Below are positions 46,333-56,800 of a DNA stretch of 64,000 bases, piece after piece. The position numbers and the translations under genes are program-made. Positions within the stretch are counted from its first letter, which is position 1, and each line of letters opens with the position of its first letter. The stretch is from Spirogloea muscicola (Eukaryota; Streptophyta; Zygnematophyceae; Spirogloeales; Spirogloeaceae), in assembly GCA_009602725.1 (NCBI GenBank), contig WELB01000010.1:690852-754851 (forward strand). Direction: 5' to 3'. The notes beneath the pieces were generated by a model. That model did no database searches. It worked only from the letters and a program-made list of their open reading frames with translations, and was not told the origin of the DNA.

Positions 46333-48393
46333 ATGGTTGGAGCGCAGATCCTGAGGCAAGCGGAGGCGGAACTACAGATCCAGGCTCAGCTGCGGCGCCT
46401 GCGCGCCGCCAGCGGCCAGGGCCAGCAGGACGCAGCCGCGGCTGCCGCCGCCGCTGCGGCCGCTGCCGAGCGCGAGAGCTTCCACTTTGAGAGCAAGCCC
46501 GAGCTGCTGAGCCTCGACGACCCCGCCTACTACATGCTCATGCCCTTTGTTCCGGACCGCCAGGCTGTCGTCCTCCTCTCCAAGCTCCCGGCGCTATTAG
46601 AGAAGAGCAACAGCAACAGCAAGCCCCCAAGCGTGCGAGAGAAGACGCGCTGGCTGGATCAACAGGTAAGGCCCGTCTCTGATACAGGAACATACGCAAT
46701 GTCTTTACCGTCTGCCACTATGCTGCTCTTGTCACCTGGAGCCGGGCAGTGTCTCCTGGCAAGAGGTTATGTTAGCTCTATGCTCTATGAAGAAGCTGTG
46801 ATGCTGGTACACTTGATGACTTGTTACCAGCCCGTGACATGTGTTCTGGTGCACTTGTGCAACTTGGTCGTGCTTGTACGTCCATGTTGAGAATCTCTAT
46901 GTACTTGCTAAGTTTTTATATACTTTGCCCAATGTATATAGTCCTTCGAGGTCAAGGTTTTTGCGCACCGTCGAAGTTCTGGCTCCTCAGGTTGTAGTGA
47001 TTGAGGAGTCCACTGCAAGAGTCCAGAATTGTGCTCACGCATCTGCACAGTGATGGTGTGAAGCATTCTGCATTCACAGCTTGTTGCAGGCATCTTGCTG
47101 CACACCTAACCACTCAGTTGTTACCCGAGGTTCTGCAGATATCACACCAGCAGTGTCCATATCCTATCAAGCACATCGAATACACGTGCACAGGTGACGC
47201 TGGTACGCCATACTTAACCTCCTCTTATCAAGGATCTCGGGAGGTCTTTCGATTGTGAGGTGCAGATGTCATGTGACTTTTGCAACACATCAGTCATGAT
47301 ATGAGGTCTTTGAGGTGGATGTAGAGGCAAGGTTTTTGCAGCTGGCTTCAGATAGTGACCGCTTGTATGCAACGTAGCTTAAGGTGCTTATGAGGTCACT
47401 GTTTCTTAGTGAAGTTGCTATTGAGGTTCCTGGTTCTTGAGCTTTGAGCTACCAAGGCAAGTTGTCTAGATTCTCATATCGGCTTGTTGGTCAAGAAGAA
47501 GTGGTAGTCCGCTTGTTAAGATTAACGGTGGAGGTTGGCTTTCCAAGTGCCTATCAAACGCACTGTTGTTAGCAGATTGATCCCCTACACCTGCCTCTTG
47601 CTCTGCTCATTTTCTGCTCCATGTTGTTTGCTTTGACAGTGGTACTGTTTGTCTCCGAGAAGGCTGCCAAGCGAGCATTAGCTCAGTCACCATACAAGTG
47701 GGAGTTGCTGGAGATACCAATCAGGCCATGTACTGAAGATGATATCCGAGCTTTATATTGGATAGGAGTATCTGGGGCTCCTCAGGACCTCTACCCGTTT
47801 GTTGAGCAGGTAGCACATCTGTTGCAGATGCCGGGATTGTCAACGTTTTCTAGTGATGGTCGATGATTCCCTTTTGAGTGACTCATGCTCTCACCTCTGC
47901 TGCAGGCACTTCTGCAATTTGGGGAGGTCAGGGGTGAGTATCCCCTTCATTCAAGCCAGACCACACGTGCTGGAATGCTGAAATACTATTTTGTGCCCAA
48001 CCCTCGGAAACGGATTCCACCTGTTATCAAGTTCATCCGGCCAGACACGTAAGCAGCACTCAACAGCACTTTCATTGCTGTGTCTATGCAAGTGTTCCGC
48101 ATCCTCAAGCAGCATTAGTTTGTTGTATGTGCTCAAAATTGTGGCCCAGGTTTACAAATGCAACACGATGCAGCTGCTCCATAAGGTTTTGCAACGACCA
48201 CAGATTGATAGAGCTATCTCGATCAACTTTGCAGGCCAAAGGGGTACCCTCCAACAACAGTGCGAGTGTTTACACCTGATGGAGCTTTGTCTCCGAAGTG
48301 CATTGACTTTGGAAAGGAACACTCTGTTAATAGTTGTCCCGAGTGCTTCCGCAGAAAGCAGCAGCTACAGATGCAGACTGCAATGGTGCACTG
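46333..48393 (+). CDS. Unrecognised conserved-looking multi-exon gene
   Basis: I do not recognise the family. Supported exons: 46333-46665 (start MVGAQILRQAEAELQIQAQL, an Ala run, then LDDPAYYMLMPFVPDRQAVV and REKTRWLDQQ, donor GTAAGG); a possible short exon from 46942 (SFEVKVFA); a possible exon near 47311-47380 (VFEVDVEARFLQLASDSDRL); about 47641-47810 (LFVSEKAAKRALAQSPYKWE, LLEIPIRPCTEDDIRALYWI, SGAPQDLYPFVEQ); 47907 to about 48049 (ALLQFGEVRGEYPLH, MLKYYFVPNPRKRIPPVIKF, IRPDT); and 48235-48393 (PKGYPPTTVRVFTPDGALSP, CIDFGKEHSVNSCPECFRRK), ending TAMVH. The good splice sites and non-random exons argue for a real gene. The C-terminal cysteines could bind metal. The middle exons are the weakest part. 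Confidence 0.6.
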
Positions 48394-49092
48394 AAGACAG
48401 GCAAGCATGAGTGTGGTGCTTCTGTGCTTCTTGAGCTGCATTGACCAAAGCATGTATGCCTGACCCATGGCTGGACAGATTTGTCACAAAAAAGCTCGTG
48501 CAAGTGAATGTCTTAGCGTCACCTGCTGCTGTTGTTGAACCACAGGCCTGCGGAGATCACAGATCCATAAATGGAAGACATTGTGGGCGCTCGACAGCGT
48601 TGCGCGTGTCCTGAAGGTCGTTATATTGTAAGCAAGTGAGGACTGCGGTTGTGCATTATAGCCAGACACGCCCTTCGCAACTTCCTTCCTTTCCTGAAGG
48701 ACTTGCCAGTCCACCCATGCTCATACTTGCGACACAAATTACGTTGCAACTGCCTTCGGCGCTTTGGCGTTGCTTACTTACTTGAAGCATGATATAATAG
48801 CACAAGCATGATAGGACAAAGTTATTTACATGATTGCCCCACCTTAGGATGACTGGGGCAACTTTGGCGCACAGCTGCCTTATTGACCTCGCTGCTGATA
48901 CTTTATCTAGAGTTTTTGACAGACATGAGCTGTGTCCTAGCATTACAGCTTGGAGCATTTATGGCTTCACGATATGCAGACACCTTACACTTCTGAAGAG
49001 CATGATATGAACTGCCTGGTGATCAACCATCTTACAAGGCACCAGTACCAAGCACCTAGTCCACCCTTGCCCTCAATCATTGTACACGTGTT
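48394..49092. other. Convergent intergenic spacer
   Basis: It lies between the 46333 gene and the RPA12 gene, which converge. No exon or repeat family member was recognised. Confidence 0.5.
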
Positions 49093-50456
49093 CTATGTAT
49101 TCTGATTGTACTTGTAGCGGCACTTGGGACATTCGTAGAAAACTGTTTGTCCTTCATCTGCAGACCGCAGCTGCAAGGGCAGGCATCAGGGAGCCACAAA
49201 TAGTAAGTATGGGAGCTGACGTGCGGACAGGCAGTCACCAAATGCATATCAGAGGTAATATCATAAGACGAACACCCCTCTGCTGTGCTTAAAAAGTGGT
49301 TTACTGAAAGGCTGCCAAGGTCTAAGTATCTCCAGACCAGAAGCCGTGGTGATGCTGGAGAACAGACTCTGGACAAATACCTGCATTGTGTAGTACTCCA
49401 TCTCTGGATTTCCACACCTGGGGCAAGCCTCTTGTACCTGTAATCAAGGGTAGCAACGTGAATATCAGATTATTACATACGACTCAAGTACACTTGCTTG
49501 CTTTTAAGCCGTAAGCTTTGCCTAAGTAAGAGCATCAGTGTATCTGCTCTTCTGCAGGCAGCTCATCTTGCCAGCCGTGTGAGTATGTCTCTCTACCCAT
49601 TTTGGTCAATACATCACAGTTAGCAAACTGCACCTCATGACAGATTGATCCATGACCTACGTGAAGGCACTCAGGCAGCTACCCAGGGACCATGCTTGGC
49701 GCATGGACATTAGCATAAGGTTAATAGCAGCTGGGCTTGACAGCGCCCTCGAGACTTGAGAGTGCTTCAAGTCTCACCAGGCAGGAACCATGCCATCTGA
49801 AGCTGTTAAGCAGCAGAGGAGTGCCCAGAGAATTACGCCCCAGAGACACACCTTGGCACGCTCTTTGCCGTCAGAGGCTGTTGCTGCGGAGGCGGCAGCA
49901 GCGGAGTCCGCCGCCAGCGGCACAAGGGGCTCGATGCCATAGCGGCGCATGAAGTCCTGGGAGCGACAATGCAAAGGAGCATCACACGAGGGACATCGCA
50001 TCGAGAAGCCTGGCTTGCAGAGCTGAGAACCAAGAAGCTGCTTAGTCCAATCTGGGCCTCACCTCCGGCCCGCTGGACGTCACGAGGGACACGCCGCTGA
50101 GCTCTACATCGGGGCAAGGTGCGTCAAGCCGGGGGACGGTCGGTCAGGCCTTGGGCTGCACAACATGCAGGCACGGCCGTTGAGTCGCGGCTGCCATTAC
50201 AGCCGCGACTGTCCGGCCTCTAGAGGAGCTCGGCCCGCCATCGCGACCGTCATTATGGGCCCTCAGCGGCTCTCGAGGAGTTGGTTGAGGCCGCGGCCGC
50301 CGCAGCGGGAGGGCTCGCACACGAACCCGCCAGGTCGCGCTGATAGCGACAGAGCGGGCAGCTGCCGGTGGCGCCCGTGGCGGGCAGGTCCAGCAGCGTG
50401 CCGCAGCGCGGGCAGAAGAGATGTGCGTGGCCCGCCGCGGCGCGCGGGCCGGCCAT
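49093..50456 (-). CDS. RPA12: RNA polymerase I subunit RPA12 (POLR1H), TFIIS-like zinc-ribbon protein
   Basis: Five exons splice in phase. Exon 1 (50456 to about 50337) reads [20 protein letters not shown] then [20 protein letters not shown], the N-terminal zinc ribbon. The next exons give [14 protein letters not shown] and [20 protein letters not shown]. The last two give [19 protein letters not shown] (about 49427-49371) joined to [20 protein letters not shown] and YNQNT, the C-terminal ribbon with the acidic DE hairpin that stimulates transcript cleavage in TFIIS and its relatives. It acts inside Pol I in rRNA synthesis, cleaving backtracked RNA and aiding termination. Total size, about 120 residues, is normal. 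Pol II RPB9 and Pol III RPC11 are alternatives; the wording of both ribbons fits RPA12 best. Confidence 0.92.
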
Positions 50457-50639
50457 GGTAACGTCGCGGCTGAAGCTAGCTTTAGTGGCTGAAGCTCTGC
50501 CCCGAACCCCAAGCGAACATCAGTCGGAGTCTGGCGCAGGGGGGTTTAAAAATAAGTGCGCGCCCATAGAGAAGAGGGCTTAAACCCCTAAGCCAAAACT
50601 CGGAAGAACGCAGGGGAGTATGGTGGAAGAGACCGGGGA

Positions 50640-50745
50640 TATTTAGTGTCCCCCTTAGCCAGCTCATTACCCAGTTAAAAGGACATTTGTAAGGCCAGCA
50701 TTGGCCTCCCTTTCGATTCCATCGCACCGCGCGCGCGCCTTCTCT
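50640..50745 (-). repeat. Companion repeat copy, inverted relative to 29955
   Basis: Plus strand reads AGTGTCCCCCTTAGCCAGCT, CATTACCCAGTTAAAAGGAC, ATTTGTAAGGCCAGCATTGG, CCTCCCTTTCGATTCC and CACCGCGCGCGCGCCTTCTC. It is complementary to 29955-30072 with few differences. Confidence 0.75.
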
Positions 50746-50899
50746 CAGAGTCGCGTAATGGAGAGACCGTACTTAGGGGTAAAGCCCTCTTGGCACCTTA
50801 CAGTACCTGTACTGCTTTACTTTGGCCTCCCTCTCGTTCTCCCTCTCATTCGCTTCCCTTGTCTGGCTGGCCCTGCAGCCGAGGTGGAGGAAGACTCCT

Positions 50900-51830
50900 T
50901 CGCCAATACTTGCACTGAGGATCGTTCGCGAGTCAGCAATCTGCTCCTACCCCTCCTTGCAACCCTCCTCACTCCTTTCTCGGCGCTTGCCCAAGCACCG
51001 GACAAAGGGGCACAGGCAAGACTCATTGCTGCAGTTGATGAGCGTCGCAAGATGCTGAGGAGGATGCCAGCAATCAAGACCAACCCAAGGAGCCTGGCAC
51101 GACTCAACTCTTTTGCAACACCTGGGGCTACCAACTGGCTCACGACTCACGCCAACCACAATGATCATTATCCAGCCCCGAGGCCTGTGAGACGCTCCTT
51201 CAACTGTCCTTTGCCTGCCCCCCACCTGCCTGATTGGTCCGATTTCAGTGTAAGTGCTGCTTTCACACGGAGGGCGGAGACCTCGCTACACATATGCTGC
51301 GATGTCCAGTGGCCCTGAAGTGGTGGGCGTTTAACATCTACTGCGGGATGCCCTGGCGGACACGACGGGTGACGCCGGCTTCTGCACCATTTTGAAGGGA
51401 ACAGCAATATGCCCATTTCCATGGACGCTCAGGGACGCCATACCCATCAAACCCTCGACATTGTGGGAGCACAACCTGGCCGAGGCCCACAAGCCTTGGT
51501 TAATGTGGTTGTGACGGAGACGTACAAGAGTTCAGCATCGACATACATTGCTGGCCACGCTGTGGGAGTTGCAGAGCAGAGAGCTCCTACACTACTATGA
51601 CTACCCACGCAGTGATCACCTCCTACCAGCCGCAACTGACACCTTCGGCTGCATGGGTCCTCGCTTCCATACCTTACTTGAGAAGATCACGAGTCTGGAA
51701 TATGCACGATGTTAGAATATGCTTCCCGCCGAGATGGGCATGCCGGCAGCCACACGACGTCGGTTTTGCGACGTCGAGTGTCAGCCTGTTTGCAGCGAGC
51801 TCAGGCTCATGCTTTGCACCAGAAAGGTGG
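50900..51830 (+). mobile_element. Non-LTR retrotransposon, 5'- and 3'-truncated, plus strand
   Basis: It encodes APDKGAQARLIAAVDERRKM, MPAIKTNPRSLARLNSFATP, GATNWLTTHA, a zinc-knuckle remnant (AFTRRAETSLHICCDV), TLDIVGAQPGRGPQALVNVV and AGHAVGVAEQ, then DTFGCMGPRFHTLLEKI in another frame. It has stops and frame changes. It ends abruptly against the minus-strand copy at about 51830, before its own stop and 3' tail. Confidence 0.75.
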
Positions 51831-51832
51831 AA

Positions 51833-52800
51833 TTGTGTGGAGTGATGGAGGGCATGAGTGGCCAACTACAAAGGCAAGCACATGACAGATGTACATTACC
51901 TGCTGCTAAGCTGACCAGCTTGAGCCACCAGCTAAAGCTCGACCAGCAATCTGGTGCAAAGCATGACCTGAGCTCGCTGCAAACAGGCTTTCACACAATG
52001 TCGCAAAAACGACAAAAAGGCTGCCCGCATGCCCATCTCGGCTGGAAGGCGACGCGCTTATCCTAGACTTCGCGATGTTCTCAAGTAGGGTATATAAACG
52101 AGGACCCACGCAGTCAAAGGAGTCAATTGCAGCTGGTAGGAGGTGATCGCTACGGGGTTAGTCAGAGTAGTGCTGCAGGTTTCTCTGCTCTGCACTTCCC
52201 ACTGCGTGGCCAGCAATGTGGTCGACGGTGAACTCTTGTACCTCCGTCACAACCACATCGACCAAGGCTCGTGCATCTCCGCCAGGTTGTACACACACAG
52301 TATCTGGGATGCGACAGTGATGGCGTCCCTGAGCGTAAGTGGTGATGGGCATGTTCACCTCCATAATAAAGCGGTAGCCAGGGCCATCCCATGGTAGATT
52401 GTGAACGCCCACCACTTCACGGCCAGTGGGACATTGCAGCAATGTGTTCGTAGTGAGGACTCCTCCCTCCGCGTGAAAGCTGCACTTACATTGACGGACT
52501 CCAATCAGGCAGGTGGGAGGCTGCCAAGGCACAGTTGAAGGAGCGTCCAATACGCGTTGGGGCTGATCTTGAAGGCACTGTGGATGGCATGGGTAGGGAG
52601 CCAGTCAGTAGCCCCAGGTGTTGCAAGAGAAGTGAGTCGTGCCAGATTCCTTGGGTTGTTCCTGATTCCTGGCATCCTCCTCAGCGTCTTGCGGCGCTCA
52701 TCTTCAACTACAGCGATGAGTCTAGCCTGTGCCCCTTTGTCCTGCACTTTCGAGCATGGCTGCCAACCCTCTCGTGTTGAATAGCGCTGGCAGCCCTGGC
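51833..52800 (-). mobile_element. Non-LTR retrotransposon, minus strand, type B 3' end
   Basis: Begins with the type B tip (TGTGTGGAGTGATGGAGGGC, then GGCCAACTACAAAGGCAAGC on the plus strand). Minus-strand coding includes QDKGAQARLIAVVEDERRKT, NPRNLARLTSLATPGATDWL, CLIGVRQCKCSFHAEGGVLT, VDVVVTEV and SGHALHQIAGRALAGG. It is broken by frame changes. Upstream (52800-53530) the frame continues into a Pro/Ser-rich stretch without reverse transcriptase motifs. Confidence 0.75.
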
Positions 52801-53539
52801 AGGGGACCTGCGTGGCTGGGGCTTCTCCGAGGCCAGTGTGGGCTGGGGGCTGTGGAGGAAAGCAGCCCTGCCGATGATGATGGCGTCCATCGCAACTTCC
52901 GGCTTGATGACATTTTTCCACAAGCGGCCCAGGCAGCAGCGGAGGTAGAGGTAACAGGGGAGGTAGTCGGAGCAACGGTGGCGGCTCCGGAGCAGGCACT
53001 GAGGGAGGAACTGGTGAGTGTGAGGGTGGAGCTGGGGGGGGAGAAGGTCGGAGCAGAGGCAACAAACTCCGAGGCCGCCAGAGGAGAGAGTCACTAGCGG
53101 GCTGACGACAATGCCAGCTCGGGGGTCCGTGTTTGGGGTCTCGGAGAGTGCGTCCGAGGTGGCCGAGATGCGCAAGCTGCTGGGCTGGTCCAACAGGCGC
53201 AGCCTCTCCTTCGGGCAGGAGGTCGGGCTCGGATGTCGACGTCGTCATTGTGGTCGCCTCAGGCGTGAGCACGATCCGAGGGCTGCGGCCCTCGTTGGAA
53301 GAGCCCTCTGCATTCGGTGGAGCTGGTGGACATGGCGGTGATCTGCCGGGGGTGGGAGGAGCTGGAGGGGCCGCTGGGAGGCTGGGTAGAGTGGCCACTG
53401 AAGCAGTGGCGGCGCTGCCGCACGCGGGCCAGCGGGCAGCGGACCGCGGCGGCGGCGGCGGAGACGGGGAGGGCGGGGAGGCGCTGGAGGCGAAGGTGGC
53501 CTGTACAGAGAGCTGGTCGAGCCTCAGCTGGTGACCCGG

Positions 53540-53775
53540 GCTTGTCGAAATTGCCGTCTGGTGTTCGGGCACCGGTTAGCGTTGTCTATGTCGGGAACTC
53601 GTGGTGACTGACCGGCTGAGCAGCAGGTGATGAACGTCTGTCACATGTGCTTGCCTGCAAGTGCTTGGCCACTCAGGTCCCTCTCCATCTACTGTAGGTT
53701 AATGTAGGTCTTAAGATGTGCTTGCCTATGTACTTGGCCATTTGGCCTTCGTTTATTTCAAATACACGAAATTTT
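53540..53775 (+). mobile_element. Two consecutive retrotransposon 3' ends, plus strand
   Basis: First a degenerate end (CATGTGCTTGCCTGCAAGTG, then TTGGCCACTCAGG, CCATC at about 53650-53690), then a type A end (GATGTGCTTGCCTATGTACT, TTGGCCATTTGGCCTTCG, TTTCAAATACACGAA). It lies just before the YgfZ-like gene. Confidence 0.65.
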
Positions 53776-53830
53776 CTCCATCACCAGGCATTCACTTACC
53801 TCCCAACACACTCCGTTTTCCTCCCAGTCC

Positions 53831-56800
53831 ATGTGGACCGGTGCGCCTACTCCTGGCCACCATCCGCCCCGCCTGCTCGCCGCGAATTTCGCCGGACGCG
53901 GCGGCGGCGGCGGCGGCGGCGGCTGCGGCGTGTCGGCCGCCATGAGCGCGGCTGCTGCGAGCGCCTGGCAGGGCCCGGCAGCGACCGCCAACGCGCGCCG
54001 CCAAGCTGGGGCCTCTGGGCCACGGCATGGCCTCGTCCCAAGCCCGCCGCCGCGCTTGCGGCGTCAGGAGGCCGCCGCGCCATTAGTGAGCGCAGCCGTG
54101 CGAGGCGGTAGTGGAGGATGGTGGAATAAGTGGACTTGGCGAGGATCTCCTGGCGGTGCTGCACCCCGAGCTGCCGCCTCGTCCTCGGGCAGCCTGCCTG
54201 CCCCGCCGCCGGTGGGCGAGGACCTGCTGGTGAGGGCCCGCTTTCGTTCGTTTGACCGGTTGTCCTGAGCTTGTGACGCCGTCAGCCGTCCAAGAGCTGG
54301 CCAGTCGCCTGCAATGCCCGCTCCCAGCCCAGCGGTGGAGCTCAGGCAGCCGTCAGTGGCATCTATCAGTGGCCAGCCGGCACGGCATGCCTCGCTGGCC
54401 GCTGCTCCTTGGAGGGGTGTGACCGCCCGAGCGGCTTCGTGTGGCACACTCTGCGGTCCCTCAGAGCCCTTAACAGCGCCTCGGCAGCGCTTCTGAGGCC
54501 TGGGTTGCCATGGTTTGCAGTGCTGGTCAGTCCATTTGCTGCTCGCTCTGACTGGCAAGATCGCTGTGCCGTTGGCCGCAGAGCTGCATGGAGGATGACG
54601 GCGGGCAGCTCGACGACAGCGGCACCGCTGTAACCTTTGGCAATGACGATCTGGCGCTCCACGCTGTGGCTAATTCTGTCGTGGTGAGTGCTGGCCCAAA
54701 TACAGCTCGCGCTGGCAGGGCCGTGCTTTGTCACAGAAGTAATAGCGACTGTGGCGGCTTTACTTTTCATTGCTCAAGGGGGCCAGCTGGTGTGCCTGAG
54801 CTTCACGTAGGAGCTTGCATCTCTCAAATTTTCTGCAGCATTGTGGATTGTAGTGATGGCCTTGTGCCCCGTGTGCAGCGTTTGGCCTAGCATGTGCAAA
54901 AGCGTCTTCTGTCAAGATACAACCTTCCAATGGCAGCAGGACAAGCGAAATCACTTACCAGTTACCCCGTTGGTTGCATGTGTGAAGGTTGCTGATTTGT
55001 CACGCTTGGGTCGACTTCGTGGTAAGTGCAATGGTGGACTCAGCCCTAGCCTGAGTTTATACAGCTGTAGCAGAATGAATGTGCAGAAGCCAGAGGAGCT
55101 GCAGTGATGATTTGCAGCAGCGCAGATATATCATACAATGTATTATCAATGACGTCTCTGTCAAGGAGTGCAGATCTTGTACTGTGTAGTCATTTGTATA
55201 GCGCTAGATACGTTGTAGCTCGGATCTTCAAGCTCCATGGATCATTGTAAATATCTTTGTAAACATCATTCTCAGATGTTGGTTGTAGAGTGGAATCACA
55301 AGTGCAATATGCATTGCGGCTGTAGATGGGCTCTTTCCTATGCTCTGGGATGCCAAGTGCAGTGACCGGAGAAGATCGATTAAGGTTCCTGCACAATCAG
55401 AGTACAGCAGACTTCCAGTCCCTTAAAGAAGGACAAGTGAGCAGATCCTTCTGATCCTCTGTTTCTGAAAATCTGTGTGATGACCCTGACATCACACAGT
55501 GCGCACAACAGCTTTGGTTGTGCGCACTTGGACATGGTTGTGATCACAAGCAACCTTCACATAAGTGACTGGAGCTTCTCCTTCATCACTGGAGCTTCTC
55601 CTTATCAAGTACTTTCTCCTTGATTCGTGTATCAATGCTTTTGGTGCTTGCAGGGTTGTGACACAGTGTTTATCACAAATACGGCAAGGACAATTGACAG
55701 GGCATCGGCACTGGTCATGGTGTGTTGTGCTCTCAGTTAGACTACCTAAATGCACACGTCTGCACCACTGTGTCTGCTCCACCCACTGACTTGCCTGCCA
55801 TCAATTCTGATTGTGTTTTATCTGTCATGTTATCAGAGAGCATGACCATGTGACTGTTGGTTACCACAGGAGAATGCAGTCATCATCACGGTCTCAGCTG
55901 ACAAGCGCGAGGAGATACTCCACATGCTTGACAGGTTTTGCCTGTTAGGAAGATCATCAGTTGTAGCACCAGGCTCCTGTGAGAATCTGAAGTATCATGT
56001 AGGCCTTGCAACATTGAAGCTTGACCAAATTTGCTATTTCCTGCAAAATAGTCCTTATCTTATCTTTGTGATGTGCTTCTTGATGAGCTGTTACAGAATG
56101 TTCTTGACCACTCTGTAGGTACATCTTTTTTGCTGACAAGGTTGAGGTGCAAGATATCACGTTCATGACAAACCTATTAGCTGTAGTTGGTCCTCAAGCT
56201 GACCAAGTGAGTTGTTGATCAACACTCGGACCACTTCTTCAAGCATCATGGTCTTTGTGGAGAGCGTCGATGCATGTGATGCGCAAGTTCTCATGGATGT
56301 CAGTCATTTGTTGTGCTCGCATTCGGATGTGCTTCATTACCGCTGTACATGTGACTCCAGAGGTTGCTTGTTGATTTTGATTGTCATAGCAATTGCTCAA
56401 TTGCTTGCAGAAGCATCTGACTTCTTTATCAATCTTCCTCTGACTTGTGCACCTGTTCAGCTACTCATCAGTCTGAATCTTGGCAACATTGTTGGACGGC
56501 CCTTTGGCAGCCATGAGCACTTTCAGGTAAGCTTTCTGTGGACTACCTTAGCCGATGTGCTTACTGCCATTTGATGCTTTCGATCAATGAGCCAAGAATG
56601 GGCAATGTCAGGCACACAGTTCAGGAGCACTTTCAGTGTTGAAATAAGGCATGACATTGCTATTAGCAGTATTGCCATCTCATACAGATCCGGTGGTCGC
56701 CTGAGATGCACAGTTTCAGGGTACTGCCGTGACTGTCGCTGTCGGATGCCACGCCAGCAGGAGTGGTTACACATTCTTGCTGTCGACTGAAGGAGCTGGC

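Noticed and set aside
46435-46470. Alanine run in the 46333 gene as evidence against coding
   Set aside because: Homopolymeric alanine encoded by GC-rich codons is common in this genome. The sequence after it is clearly protein-like, with a good donor.
52505-53572. Open frame of 355 residues, Pro/Ser-rich, minus strand
   Set aside because: Its C-terminal part is the degenerate retrotransposon ORF (DKGAQARLIAVVEDERR). The rest is low-complexity translation of G/C-rich DNA with no domain. I annotate only the retrotransposon part.
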